Of a DNA stretch of 64,000 nt, positions 1 to 12,642 are shown in pieces. This stretch comes from Membranipora membranacea (lineage: Eukaryota > Bryozoa > Gymnolaemata > Cheilostomatida > Membraniporidae), in the NCBI GenBank assembly GCA_914767715.1, contig OU612066.1:4281001-4345000 (forward strand). Reading direction: 5' to 3'. The notes below the pieces were generated by a model. That model worked only from the letters and a program-made list of their open reading frames with translations, did not search any database and was not told the origin of the DNA. Every line of letters starts with the position of its first letter. Positions within the stretch are counted from its first letter, which is position 1. Position numbers and translations under genes: made by a program.

Positions 1-289
1 AGCAGTGTGGTGTGCACTAACTGAAATTAGAATTACTACTTACGAGTACGATTCTTACTGCCTCAAAAGATCGCTTGTCGACTGTCAGATTGTAGACTTA
101 GCAAAGCTTACTAACTACTATATTATTAATTTAAGATCATTGTTTAGTTGTCTGCCTTATGAAACTGATGGGACAACTCTCTATACTAATAAGATTTGAG
201 TTTCCTGTTTCCATGTCTCATCAAGCCAGCATTAACATCCTCACATATGATATGTGATTACAAATAGTGTTTGTATTCCTTGTTGTTAG

Positions 290-878
290 CGCTACAGCTA
301 GTTCCACCATTGTATTTTTGTGTACTTTACTCAGGTCTTTTGTTGGGTATGGCGGGAGCAATGTTCCCAACAGGATGGGCAAGTTCTACCATATCCTCAG
401 TGTGTAAATCATCTAGCTTTGATTCTGGTGTTTGTACAATCGGCAAGTCATATGTATTAGCTGGTGTGGCAGCATGTGATGCTGTCGTTATGGCTGTTCT
501 AGCTTTCATACTGGCTTACAGACAAGTCACACTGCTTCCCTGGACAGAAGGTATGAAACTTGTAATAAAGCACCTAAATATTTTCCTCAAGACCATTCAA
601 TAAAATCAGTCGATGCGCCATTGCATTACTTTTTGAAATTTTAAACCATGCTTATTACATTTCTATTGCCAGAGCGGAGTTAGTTGTTGGTGATATCTTA
701 AATGCAAAGCTGCTGCTGATGCTGTTACTATATCAAACTGCCCCGTTTGAAGGTTTAGCTAAGGGATCAGTACATTAGACAAAGCAATAAATGATCGCCT
801 GATACCTCGCTCTTGCTAACTTATTTTACAGAAGAAGAAGAGGAGGAGAATGGAGGGAATGGTAAGAATAAGAAGTAG
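290..878 (+). CDS. LHFPL-like tetraspan membrane protein, 3' end (last two exons)
   Basis: Two coding exons, 290-550 and 832-878 (phase 1 junction, TAG stop at 876-878). The first follows a ttgttag acceptor and encodes a hydrophobic helix, then a GAMFPTGWAS segment, an extracellular stretch with Cys pairs (VCKSSSFDSGVCTIG), another membrane helix and a short cytoplasmic end (FILAYRQVTLLPW). The GxxFPxGW...C...GxCxxGxSY pattern matches the second half of LHFPL (lipoma HMGIC fusion partner-like) four-helix proteins. The last exon adds a Glu-rich then Lys/Asn tail. The N-terminal half lies before the window. Which LHFPL subtype is unclear. The acceptor could instead be at 297, which stays in frame. 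Confidence 0.62.
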
Positions 879-3800
879 GTACGAGGGTATGAGGATGGGC
901 ACATGAGGATGGGTACATAGGATCAGCTGAATCAACATTACTGTACTGGAAGCAAATCTACTGATGCAAGTTCAACAGAGTGTCCGTTTCTAAACCGCGG
1001 ACTTTTACCATAAAGACTCTAACTAGAAAAATAATCTTACGTAGTTTTGATGGTTTCACATGATTATCTTTTTCACATGAGTATATAACCACCACCAGGA
1101 TTGGTGTAACACATAGATTTTAATAGCAATTACTAGTAATTCTTAATAATAATAATCATGAAGTCTATGGTGTAACAAGAGCTCTACGCCTGTATTTATT
1201 ACAGTAAAGCGCATCCGCTCAATTCAATATCCTCAAAACAACTACCGAAACAGCTACACTAGTATTACTCATGATCTATAACTCATGATCTATAACTATA
1301 AGACTTCATTTTAAATTTTGTGAGAAAAGTTTTTACATTATAAGTCGTGTTCAGATTTTTCTCTGTATCACTTATCTTTATTTATGTTTGCCCTTTCACA
1401 TTAGGGAACTAAATGGATATATTTTTTTGAAATACTATACACCATTTGGGAAATGCAGAAAACATTAATATTAGACTGTGCAGCCTTTGTGTGGCCTAAT
1501 TGCAGAACTGGCCCGGTTGCCAGGAACACAACATGTATTTCACTAGCCGTGCAGACAGAATGTGGTTGGTTGACAGTTAGCTCTTCAGATGTTGAACACA
1601 AAAACAAAGGTAGTTAAAATTGAGCATAAATTACAGATGGAAGGCACCATACAGTTTTTGATACTCTCTGCTGAATTCTGCCAAAAACAACAACAATTAC
1701 CAGTAACCACTGTATTTATAGAATAGCTTTAGGGTATTTCTTGGGTAATTGCCAGTTCCCTTGTCTATTTTGCAAAATGTTTTTGAGACGTTGACAGGGC
1801 AGCAATGAAACCAGACACATGTTCTTTGATTGAGATTCTTGTTCTCAACTTCATAGTGTAGGAATTAAATGACTGACCATATATATTGATATGGGGGCTA
1901 CTGGACGTAAATTAACTAGAAAGGGTATAAACAAGGAGTAGACTACTCCTTGTTGTAAATAATTTGGAGATAAGAGTTTAATATTTCCCTGTATCGGCAC
2001 CAGGCTGTATAATATAATAATATGTTCTTGTTTTGATCTATATAACAGATGCTCATCAACACACAGGACTAACTTCATGCTGTTACCAGGGCTCGCCATG
2101 ATGAGGTTGTACTAGAGAAGGCCTCGAAACAGAGCTTGATTCATTGTTTCTAACTGAAGACCTGTTTGCTGTGCAGTGGTATGCGCACATCTGTATGTTA
2201 TTTCTACTGGGCCTGCTGGTCAGTAACCTCTGCCAAGGCCACCAATGTTTGATCTTAGCTGTCGGCCTTAGCTAAGTCATATATCTATGACCAATACACA
2301 CAGGCAGGTCGGTCAAACACGTATGACCAACTCGCTTGTTACACCAGTGTGGTGTCTGTTGGAATTAAGCTCTGATGCTCTCATTTTAAACACTGATAGG
2401 ACTAAAGTGATGATCACTGGTTTTTGCATATCTTTTTCCGTTGATTCCTCTGTTTTTATTATATAGATAGATGCTAGTAACAAATAAAGATTGTTATATC
2501 ACTAGGTTGGTCTGATATATAGACCTTATGATGATCTTATTCATTATTCCCATTTATCATAAGTCTACGTCAAGTATTCAATTTCAATCCAGAGGCCTGT
2601 CTTGTTAACCAAAACTGTTGCTGGTATAAAAAATAGCACCATCCCTCAGCTCATTATCACCAGAACGCTTCTTTTAACTATGCCAAGATTGATGGTAGTG
2701 ACATGGCATTATCAGTGGTAATAGAATATCATACCAATAAACAGAGCAAAGTGTGAGCACTTACCCATGAATTGGGTGTGAGCACTTAAACCCATGACTA
2801 TTTAGTATCTTTGCTTAAACTTCTACAGCTGCAATACATTAGGGCGGGACTTCCCAAAGAGGGGAACCCCCAGTTCATTTGGGAAAGTCCCAACTATATA
2901 TTATTCAAAACATATAATTCGGGGAGGGCACTTGTAACCAGAAAATCAATTATGTACAATAACACAACTAATAAAAGAATATTAAAGTCAATGAAGCTCA
3001 TTACCCTTATAAAACTTTTTTCAATTAACTTATGAACAGATAGGAATGTAAACTATCTATGTCAGGCAACAAAAAACCACCCATAGCTGGTTATAGCAGA
3101 GCATGCCATAGCAGCAACCTACTGAACCTTGAACCAAACTAAATAGATTGCATCATCTTTCCTCGTGCCGTCCGCTTACAACAGCTTACCCTATTTTCCC
3201 TGTTACCTGGTTATAATATAAGGCAACAGCGTTTGTTGAAAATTGGCTAAGACAGGACAGAAAGCCAGCAGACACTACAGTATCTAGGACTAAAAAGTCC
3301 CCGGGAAACAAAAACACAATTTACCAACTATTCAAATGGTAAATCTGAATCAGTGTGAAAACCATTCTTTCTTTTAAATCATATCTGCTGTATTGTAAGA
3401 TGTTTTTGGTGATTAAACACCAAACAACTGAAGTTATAACAATCCACACTAAGTTGTGTATATCATATTGAAATTCGAGAAATAGCGGACATTCACCGTA
3501 TTGCCTCTAGCCCTCGACCATTGATATATAGGCCTATATTTTTATCCATTGATATATACATATATTTATGATAGATAGGGGCGTATGCCGACCAATAATA
3601 CTAATGGATAATAATGTTTTCATTATGCGATGTTGTTCTGCAGGACAAGCTACACCATCTATTTCACTGTGTACACCCGCAACACGCATCCCAAGTTAAT
3701 TTGTACTTTTACCCAGTCACAATGAATTTGATGCCAAATCACAATTCATTAGTTTTGTAACCCAAATCAGCTGCTATGCTAATGAGAAAAATGCACTTCG

Positions 3801-5244
3801 AAAATAATAATGGCACCATCTTTTCATATTACAAAGAGATGTAATCACAAAACTCAGCTGATTCAGTTGATTCATAGTCGGCATAAAAATAGCAATTTAA
3901 CAGGGACAATCATAGACAAGTGTTTGGTCTATGGGAACAATGCTCTGCTCAATCAACCTGGCAGATAAAATCCCTGATAAAAAAATAAACACAAGGGGAA
4001 GTTCCCGGATTCTTTTGTATACTTAGGCTAGTCAATGAACTCCCTCATTGGGCTAGTCATCTATACAGCTGCAGTGCCTATCCCATTACATGGTTACAGA
4101 GAATAATAATGATTACATGACACCAATAGCATGAAGCAAACAGGGAAGCAACAAGCCATGTCAGAATTGTCATCAGAAAAACCTGTTTGCGCATGTTCCA
4201 CACAAAAGATATGCACGTACATCATAAGAAGAACAAACATTGCCTGTTTTAGTTAATGGATATTCCACAATCAAACTTCTAGAACACTGATGAAGATCGA
4301 AAAGACACACTGATATCATCATAGTCCGTTTGAAAAGAGCCAGCACGTCAGCATGGTTAACTTATAGTCAGCCAGGGTCAGCATTGTGTAGACCACAGAT
4401 CATAAACCACTGGGCTTCAAGTCAAGTTTCAGCACTGAAATCAGGTGATGACAATGTACATAACAAAATCTGTACGAAGTAATCTGTTATATACTAAGTA
4501 TGGGATCAGACTAATTTCTAGCCTAAGTGGTGGATATTTGCCTTCACTCCAAGCCTATATATTGATACTATACTTTAAAAAAACAGGCTTATTTTAATTC
4601 CTGTGAGATCTCAACTGGTAATGCAACCCCTCCCCTTCCCGAATTTCTCTTAGTTGATGGGATTATTTTTATCACTTTATTGGCACCTTTATCATTATTT
4701 CTAAACAAATACATTGCAGCATATCCATTGTACACCCTCTACCATCGCTCTTGTTTCTTTGTGTCATCTTGTCAGAGCAATGAGTTATGTCAGCCTCAAT
4801 CACAAAATGTTAGAGGATTGTCTATAGTGATAAGAGAACATTTTTTGTTTGTTTTATAAGTTAATTAACAAGCAACATCAGTTAGCTTACAAGGGTTGTA
4901 CCGCTATTCGATCCCACTGCCCACCCCACCTCAGCACTACAGTAAAAATGCTGATGTTGACACAAGGTGATGTAAGCATAAATCTTCTCATTTTTTTATA
5001 TCTTTAAGCTGTTTTGGCTGTATCATTGAGATAAATAACAAGTACAATAAAGTACAATAACAAACATCAGGGGTAGAAATTAATCGCAGTAAGAGTATGA
5101 ATATGAAATCAGCTGTGCAAAGATAATAGGTGTTGTTGTAAGGTGGATGTATCTATTAAAAAATGAGTTAAGTGATATTAAAAATACAAAGTTTGGAAAT
5201 ATTTGGTTTTGATTTTACTGTCAAGCTGTAATTATTGATCGCTG
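879..5244. other. Intergenic stretch without a convincing gene
   Basis: About 4.4 kb between the LHFPL-like gene and Ly6 copy A. It is AT-rich and I find no ORF with protein-like composition plus splice sites. It holds small inverted repeats: a 23-bp perfect palindrome at 1931-1953, a hairpin at about 2846-2891 with 13-nt arms differing by one indel, and a foldback flanked by 9-bp direct repeats at 4026-4059. A 12-bp direct repeat (GTGTGAGCACTT) flanks a mini-hairpin near 2748-2790. Confidence 0.5.
4026..4059. mobile_element. Micro-foldback insertion with 9-bp flanking repeats
   Basis: The 9-mer GGCTAGTCA occurs at 4026-4034 and 4051-4059. The 16 bp between them, with the flanking CA, start CAATGA and end TCATTG, forming a small stem. 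The arms belong to the CAATGAAC/GTTCATTG group seen elsewhere in the window. The structure is seen directly; an insertion origin is inferred. Confidence 0.5.
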
Positions 5245-6982
5245 TTAGAGAAAGTATCCGAGGAGAGATAGGAGCAGGAATGAGGCACTGAAGTAAAGTC
5301 TCTCCCCACTGTTACAATTGTTTCCTTCACAGCAGAACACTCCATTACCACCAGTGTTGAGACTAGCACAGAGGCCTAGTTGAGCACAGCCGCGTTTGAC
5401 ACTTGATAAGACTCCATCCACCTCAGCCACAACTTTCTACCAATGAAATATAGAATTACTTGTACCGTGTGTGCTTTACGGCACAACTGGGTCCAAATCA
5501 GTAGATTGGTGCAAACACAGGTGACACTTGAAACTACTCCATCAACCTATAATACCAATTTCTTCTAATTGAACTATTCTTTAATTTTTTGTATTTTCTG
5601 GTTCCAGGCCAGATGATAAGGACCTTTTTTTGACTACTAGTAAATTCTACTATCCTGCCATATTTTTACCTGCTGTTGCCATCCCACTATAGCAAAATCT
5701 GTCTACCAATAGCCAAGTAATTATTCAGTACTTGGTACAACCCATAATTATCAGGGTATGTTGATCTCTCACCAGCATAACATTTGTTACAGCTGGGCAA
5801 ATCAGAAAAATATTGTCATGAATGGTAGTGCAAGCCTGTTGACTTCGCACAGTACTAACAGTGCACATATTACAGTATCACAGGTGTGTGTACATATATG
5901 TTACGATCAACTCACCGTGCATGTATTACTGAGCGTACATTCTGTGCTTGGTGGAGGACTGAACAAGTTGAAGTTTGCACAGTTATCTCCGGAGTTATCT
6001 CCCAACGATGATGATGTGCAGGTGTAACAAGAACCGCCTGTCAAAACATAAGTTAACATCATTAGCTATAAAAAGGTTGAGGTTGATTGCAAGTGATATG
6101 GATCTATCTATACAGGGCATTGTGGACTGTCTGGATAAATATCATGGCAATACCCATAACTAAACCTCATTCATTGGTAACACACAGAGAAGCATTTGTA
6201 GCTTTGACCTGGGTCTGGCAGATTACGTTTAACAGGAAGTGTGTAATGCAAGGTATCAATTTAGAGACACGTTCTGCATCTCACAATTTTGTACGTCATA
6301 TGATCCTCCAAAACAAGGAGTACTCCTTGTACTCCTTGTCTAAACTAGTGAACTTTATAAACTTGCTAAACTGACTGTGTAACATTAAATTGCCAAGTTC
6401 TCATTATAGAAAATGTGTTCAAAATCATTTTTATCAGTAAAATGCTGACTGTAAGTCTTATGTAAACTGACAATTTAACTTCATTGACAGCTAATTTGGC
6501 TAAGTTTGGTTCTATTCTGTCTAGATTAGTGAATGTGCAACTGTTCCATGCTATGTCGTTGTGGCATGTATCTGACAAAAATTGTTCTCTTTTCCCGAAA
6601 ATCAGTTAAAAAAAATCTATGTAAACAAGGTAAAACCAGGCCATTGAATTCACTATCTTGTCTGCAACCTGATATACATAAATTATTTAATAATGAAGCT
6701 CAAAAGTACCAAAATCAGAGAGAGAAAGTCCTCTGTGTACCGTTTGTTTGTAAAGCGTTGCAAAGCGATGCGGCTTCCTGATTATAAACTCCAAATGTCG
6801 CAATTCATGTAATTTAGCCATAACTCTATGATGAAATATGGGTAAAAAGTAGCGTAAGGCCAGTGATCATTCCATCAAGCCACTGTTCACAGCTTGTAAT
6901 AAGCCAGATACTCACCGACAGTTAATGAGGGGAGAGAGAGACAGAATACTCCCAGTACTAAGAGATAAGTCAGTGAGTTCAT
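5245..6982 (-). CDS. Ly6/uPAR three-finger GPI-anchored protein, copy A
   Basis: Three exons on the minus strand: 6916-6982 (ATG at 6982), 5916-6037 and 5245-5436 (TAA). They join in phases 1 and 0 to give 126 aa. Exon 1 is a signal peptide (MNSLTYLLVLGVFCLSLPSL). Exon 2 starts the domain with GSCYTCTSSS and holds five Cys. Exon 3 holds the other five, including the diagnostic CCEGNNCN ending, then a hydrophobic C-terminal tail (LYFSASFLLLSLLGYFL) typical of a GPI-anchor signal. Ten cysteines in Ly6 spacing indicate a three-finger fold on the outer cell surface. Ligand and role cannot be told. The upstream region is shared with copies B and C. Splice sites are canonical (gtgagt; ttttgacag, ttggtag). 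Confidence 0.9.
6313..6330. repeat. Perfect 18-bp palindrome in Ly6-A intron 1
   Basis: ACAAGGAGT is followed directly by its reverse complement ACTCCTTGT, and ACTCCTTGT is then repeated again at 6331-6339. The same arm begins the 23-bp palindrome at 1931-1953, and CAAGGAGTTA forms the stem of the element at 38904-38939. Confidence 0.7.
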
Positions 6983-7064
6983 CCTGTATTACTGTAAGTC
7001 AACTCTAGAACTTTAGTCAGTGAGAATGCTGTGTACTTCTTAGCAGCTGTTGTGTGAATGAGAC

Positions 7065-7102
7065 ACCAGAGACTATAGATATAGATATATCTATAGTCTC
7101 TG
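7065..7102. repeat. 38-bp palindrome upstream of Ly6-A (GAGACTATA family)
   Basis: Sixteen-base arms (CCAGAGACTATAGATA and its exact reverse complement) surround a six-base spacer. Related palindromes are at 12605-12633 and 57422-57472. Aligned upstream regions of Ly6 copies B and C lack it and have about 17 unrelated bases there, so it is specific to copy A. Confidence 0.7.
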
Positions 7103-8766
7103 GTGACACTAGTAGCGTTGCGATAGCTTGTAATTATCCAATAGGATTGTAGTGTTGAACAGAAAGAATGAGTCATAATTCCTAATATCTAGCCAAGCTA
7201 TTTTTGTTGCAATCAATCATACTGACTCTCGTGATCTGACTGGGCAGCTCATGCCCAGAGCTGAACTGAATGGCAATCAATGTAAATGAATTACCACTGC
7301 TGCTGATTTAGCATGGTTTGTTTGAATTGTAGCTGTAGTTCCGCATTCAAAAAGTTCATACATACATCTGTTGCACAAAGTTGTAGATGAATTTTGTAGT
7401 TTTTGATTAAATGTGTCATCGGCCTGCGACAGTACCTCCTATGTCACATCAAAGTAATCTCATAGCAATGAACAAAAATACTAACTTGACTCCCACAAGG
7501 ATGTTATTGAATGACGTAACCAAGTTCAAAGTGTGAGAACCCAGGGTCTTGGAGGGTCAAGAAGGATCTAGACTCTAGGTCCGTGGCGGGCAACCTTTTT
7601 TTTAAAAAAGGGCACATTATGTAGACTCAACTCAGAAGGCCACTGCACATTTTTCAGGCATAAATTTAAAATATGAGGCATATTTTGTACAAATTTGTCA
7701 ATAAAAATGCACTATTTTACAATTAGCATCGGCTTTGTCAAGTTGCATCAGAAATACTCATATTGTTTATCTAATCTACTAAAGTTTTTTTGTCGGGGAT
7801 ACGGTTTTGTACAGGGCTGTATCCCAGTGTTTCACGCCGTAGGGCAAAGGGCAGGATGGGAACGTGAGGGATGCTGTATGCTATTTGCATATACTTGCCA
7901 AAGTTATAAAAACAAAAAAGGAGTGGTAATCTAGAACATTTCAGCCAAAATGCTGTAGCACTTGTAAAATGTCAGCATATCAACTTTTTGATTCAACTCT
8001 GCCTTTTGGTTTCAAAATGACAGCTTTGCAAAAGACAGTTTGTAGTTTTGATATCCAAAGGTGAAATAATCGATTAAATTGCTTTTCGCTCACAAAATTA
8101 CGACAATGTCTTCACTGTTCGGCGTTTTTTTTCAAATAGAAGCTCTTGAAAAAGTAGTTGGCACCAGTACAGTTATGATATGTTTGTCTAGAATTGCTTG
8201 CAAGGAATTTCCTTAAATTGTTAACATGTATGTAGCCTAGCTCATGCATGACACAGAATCAGAATGGCCACTTTTTTGATATTCCAACAATAAACTGTGC
8301 TTGCAGAGGGCAATGCGTACTTGACATCAACAAGGCGAAACGGGAAACAAAACTTGAGTGTATAATTTTCAGAGGTATAAGGCCATAATAATAAGGCCGC
8401 AAAAGATTTTCATTCTTTGAAATTGGTTACATCATTCAATAATGTCTCAATAATGTACCTCCCTTGTTTGCCTGCCTATGCCCATGCATTCCTGAATGTT
8501 CTCACTTCGCTTGCTAAACATTAAACGGCACTGTGCTAGAGGCAGAACTTGATCTGAACGGCCGGCAACCTCTCATGGTATTGCCCTATTATTAACCGGT
8601 CTGCTTAGTTCCTGATGTTGTGACTTGGGCACTACATCTGGCCCAAAAAGCTCTAGCTAATGATCACATCTCAGCTCTCATCCCATGAGAAGACACAGGG
8701 TTGCTTGAATGACCGGCCTCCCTTCCCCCTCTGCAAGTCACACCAAAGCGCATCATCCTGCAATCA

Positions 8767-8845
8767 GGGAATCTCTAGCTACTGTGCATTATCTGTGTTG
8801 GTGATAACTTCCAACACAGCTAATGCACAGTAGCTAGGGAATCTC
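8767..8845. mobile_element. Foldback element, 26-bp arms, 9-bp flanking direct repeats
   Basis: Arms 8776-8801 and 8811-8836 are reverse complements with one mismatch in 26 and a 9-nt loop. The 9-mer GGGAATCTC stands directly on both sides (8767-8775 and 8837-8845). This is the arrangement left by a transposon-like insertion with target-site duplication. There is no room for a gene. Confidence 0.65.
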
Positions 8846-9122
8846 AGACTCTCTGCTGCAATGCTAAGAAGCTCACTTATTTGAAGTTATCATCACGTAA
8901 ACAGACGTTTTAGACTAAGAAGTGCTGCAACGTTTCAGCGTGGTAAAGCTGCAGCCAATTGAATTTATCATCATGGAAATTTGATACAATAAAATGTCCC
9001 TTTCTCGCTATGTATTCTGCCCTTTTTCAATGGCTGCCACCAAAACTCCCCATAAAACATCAAAATCCAGATTGCATGAGCTGCATAAATTGTTCTCAAT
9101 TCACAATGAAATAAAATAAGAG

Positions 9123-9165
9123 GATGAGGGCAATGAACTAATGAGGTTTAGTTCATTGATGAGGG
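9123..9165. mobile_element. Micro-foldback insertion with 8-bp flanking repeats
   Basis: GATGAGGG is found at 9123-9130 and 9158-9165. The 27 bp between form a stem with arms CAATGAACTA and TAGTTCATT(G). Confidence 0.55.
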
Positions 9166-10280
9166 GATAAAGGCTAGTGCAATAAAAAAACCCAGTCATG
9201 TAAAACCAAAACAAGAGCTGAGAAGAATTCGGTTGATGCATCATATATCTTCACTAACCGGTTTTATTACTAAATATCACAATCATTGGCAATGTTTTGA
9301 AGATTCTGCTCATCTTAATTAATCAAAGTTAGCCAGGCTAGCCTATCTCGACTGATGCATGACTAGTCTGTCAGCTTGATCAAATAACTCAATATGGTAT
9401 TGTGGACCGCCTTCAGGTTAGGAATCAAGGGGCTCTTCAGTCTAAGGCTGACCACATGTAACCTTAGCAATATATAATCAATTGGCAACACTGTGAAGGG
9501 AAGTCAGTAATGTATCTTTTTATTTTAATCTATGATAGGATTGGTTGGTGTGGTGATTATTTCAAGCTTTAGTGGTTTCTATGGTTGATTTCCCCTTATT
9601 ACAAGCAAAGTCAACAACCATGACCATCCAGCTTGCGCAGAACACAAGTACAGCTGGATGTAGATAATATCAAGCCTAGCGGATTATTAGTTCAAGACCA
9701 GCCATCAATCACCAATTCTGTCATATCCACTTATTCATGAAGTTTATGCGTGGGTACCATCTCATTTGTAAATTTACAGAAACATGAATCATCATCATCA
9801 CCAGCGTGACTTACATTAGCTGATTTATCATATTTGGCAGTTCATCATAGGCACTGCTTTCCTGATGCACTGCTACATTTCGCCAATGTATATTTTGCCA
9901 ATGCTATGTTTTGCCAATCATAAGATCCTCCCTTGCCTATGATATATGACTGCAGCACTGCAGATTCATAATATGGCTTAACGCCTAAAATGTGTCAAAA
10001 AATGCAAGCCACGTAGGTACAAAGCAACAAGCTTGTGTCATCTGGCGTGCTGCAACAAGTTACTTTAATTTCTCAATCAGAGAGACATGTAGCCTACTAA
10101 GCTTTTACATTGCGGTTTTATTTACAGTGAACATGCTGTACGAAGATACAAAAGTTGTAAAAAGGATGATGTATGTAATTGTTTTGATGCTACATCCATA
10201 AATGAGTCATAACAATATAGAAGTAAAGTTAAAAGTTCTTTTGAGATTTTACGGCTGTAGCTTTATGATCTCCAATACAT

Positions 10281-11654
10281 CTAGAGAAAATATCCGAGAA
10301 GAGCAAGGAGCAGGAAGATGGCACTGAAGTATAGTCTTTCCCCACTGTTGCAAATATCTCCTTCACAACAAAACACTCCACTGCCTCCAGTGTTGGCATT
10401 AGCACAGATGCCTAGTGGAGCACAGTAACGTTTGACACTTGATAAGACTCCATCCACCTCAAGAACAGCTTTCTACCAATGAAATATAGAATTACTTGTA
10501 CCGTGTGTGCTTTACGGCACAACTGGGTCCAAATCAGATCAATTGGGTCAGAAGAGTACCCGCTAACTAGTAATCTTCGTTTATAACACAAAAACTTTTT
10601 TTGCTCTCAGTTTCTCACAATATTTTCTTGGCAGGATTGTAACTCGTCTACTTAGCTTAATTATATCAGCATCTGACCTCTCGTTGAACCTAAGATATTA
10701 ATCAATATGCTGAGAAAGCTTATCATCACTCACCGTGCATGTATTGCTTAGAGTGCATTTTTCACTTTTTGGTGGATTAAGCAGGTTGAAGTTTGCTCAG
10801 TTATCTCCGGAATTATCTCCTACCGATGATGATGATGTAACAAGAACCGCCTGTAAAAACATATAAGTTAACATATTAGCTGTAAAGAGGAGAATTGTAG
10901 CTTGGTCCCATCCACTGGGCATCATCGTCTGACTGAATTAAGTTACATCGGATAAAATTGTACAACATGTCAAAATATAAGTTTGCATGATACATTTTAT
11001 CAGGTTAGTCTAGTGGTTAGCGGGTTGGATCACCACTCCGACATCAGGGTTCAATTCCTATACATGGCCACTGATGCTACCTGAGAAGCCGATTGCGGTA
11101 GGGTTTTCCTGCGGGTACCGGAACTTTATGCAATGTAGGTTCTCATTGGCCAGGGCTGGCTATGAAGTGCTTGCACCCAGTGACTGGGAGGTAAATGTTT
11201 AGGAGGAAGCATCTGGTAGCTTGTGTGATCGAACATTATGCATCAAAAATCCGTTTAAAGCAGTAAAGGCATGCTAACTTGGAACCTACAAACCATTTAC
11301 AAATAAATATTCCGATGCTAATGCCAGTTCCCGTGACTTTTTAAGGTCTATAGACGACCTAAATCGACGAAAAGGTGGATTTTTTGTGTACCAATCTCTC
11401 TATCTCCTTGGTAAAATATTGTTGAGTGAATTTGTTGCTCAATAATAAGCCCCTACTCTAGATCTCTACCAGAACCTTCTGACGAGTTTCCTCCCTTTTG
11501 CCTACGACAAATCGATGTATTGAGACAAACAGAGTTAGAAATTCAACCAAACCACTGTTCACAGCTTGAGATAAGCCAGATACTCACCGGCAGTTAATGA
11601 GGGGAGAGAGAGACAGAATACTCCCAGTACTAAGAGATAAGTCAGTGAGTTCAT
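10281..11654 (-). pseudogene. Ly6/uPAR copy B, broken in exon 2
   Basis: Same three-exon layout as copy A: exon 1 11588-11654 (intact signal peptide), exon 2 10734-10850, exon 3 10281-10472 (192 nt, intact CCEGDICN motif and GPI tail, TAG). Exon 2 is 117 nt, not 122: five bases covering the second Cys of the CYTC motif are gone, shifting the frame into a stop within about eight codons. In the ancestral frame a Cys codon (TGT) has also become TGA. All splice sites are still canonical. Intron sequence next to exon 3 is almost identical to copy A (5441-5503 against 10481-10540), so the duplication is young or recently gene-converted. Intron 1 carries a tRNA-type SINE. A secreted product is unlikely. 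Confidence 0.85.
11003..11240 (+). mobile_element. tRNA-derived SINE in Ly6-B intron 1
   Basis: A pol III box A-like stretch (TAGTCTAGTGGTTAGCG) lies near 11006-11022 and box B (GGTTCAATTCC) at 11048-11058. The spacing is tRNA-like but there is no good acceptor stem. A non-tRNA body follows. The 3' limit is a guess because no tail or target duplication was defined. Confidence 0.55.
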
Positions 11655-11836
11655 CCTGTATTACTGTAGGTCAACTCTGGAACTTAGGTCAGTGAGAATG
11701 ATGTGTTTTTCACAGCGGTCCTTTTGTATAAATGAGATGCTAAACTGACACTGGTGACCTTTATTGAAGTGTTGCAATAGCTTGTAGTTATCCAATAAGA
11801 TTGCAATGAAATGAGACATGTATATATAATTTCTAC

Positions 11837-11937
11837 TATCTAGCCATAGGCATCTGGAGTTACAAGCATGTCCAGTATCAACCACCCCCTTTCCCTCTCA
11901 AGGGTGGTTGATACTGGACATGCTTGTGTATCTAGCC
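11837..11937. mobile_element. Hairpin insertion, 26-bp perfect arms, 9-bp target duplication
   Basis: Perfect 26-nt arms (11862-11887 and 11902-11927) with a 14-nt loop, preceded by 16 nt of other sequence. The 9-mer TATCTAGCC stands at 11837-11845 and 11929-11937. At the matching place upstream of Ly6-A (7186-7194) TATCTAGCC occurs once and the flanks join directly, so that copy is an empty site. Insertion after the duplication of the Ly6 genes is the simplest reading. Confidence 0.72.
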
Positions 11938-12595
11938 CTGCTATTTACAATATAAAAACACCAATAGATAAATTGTTAGCGCACAAATTGAGCTGTAGTG
12001 GAGTTCTTCAGTTCAATGGTGTAAGGTCATACCATCGTTTCAATTCACTGCTTACTGGCCATCATCATCATCATCATCAGCATCAATATTGTTTATGTTT
12101 TTTTATTAATTTACTGTGCCAAAGAAATAGCTTGTTCCTTCTGATACAACCACAGCCTCAATACATCATGGAACTGCGGTGCAAATATAATAGAATTTAC
12201 GAGTTTTAATATTGCTTTATTGCTTCAATGGAACAGATATTTTTGTTAATCAGAGTGCTCTTGATTAGACTTATTGCGACATATTATCGCAAAAACATGC
12301 TTGTAAAAATATTAGCAACACTAAACAAATATAAATCATCATGTACTGAAATCTTGTGACAGTGACCATGGCAGTGACCAATCTCCTTGCAGTGACATAT
12401 CCCATTTTTACTATATTTTACATTCATGATTTGATTATCATGTTTCTTCACTTCGCCACTCAGTTGTTTATCAACATAGGTTTTTTGTTTTTTCTTGCCA
12501 TTTCCCATCACAATGAGTCATACATACACTGGTGAAATCAACAAAGGGATGCTTTTATGGAGGGCACTCCAAAATATCCACTAATAAACATTGTA

Positions 12596-12642
12596 ATTAT
12601 AACAGAGACTATGGATATATAGTTATAGTCTCGATTATAACA
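12596..12642. mobile_element. Micro-foldback insertion (GAGACTATA family), 9-bp repeats
   Basis: ATTATAACA is repeated at 12596-12604 and 12634-12642. Between them, 29 bp carry arms GAGACTAT and ATAGTCTC, the same arm family as the palindromes at 7065-7102 and 57422-57472. Confidence 0.6.

Larger units (their letters stand above)
6983..10280. other. Ly6-A upstream region and gene-free stretch
   Basis: The first about 210 bp upstream of Ly6-A (to about 7195) resemble the same position in copies B (11655-11845) and C (19330-19430), so this is a shared 5' UTR or promoter segment. The rest shows no convincing gene. It contains the palindrome at 7065-7102, a long hairpin with 9-bp flanking repeats at 8767-8845, and a foldback with 8-bp flanking repeats at 9123-9165. 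The 79-aa and 69-aa ORFs near 7.7 and 10.0 kb have no recognisable features. Confidence 0.5.

Noticed and set aside
7570-8620. A larger hAT transposon, suggested by GTGGCGGGCAACC near 7584 and GGCCGGCAACC near 8560
   Set aside because: The two motifs are in the same orientation, so they are not terminal inverted repeats, and no transposase fragment was found.
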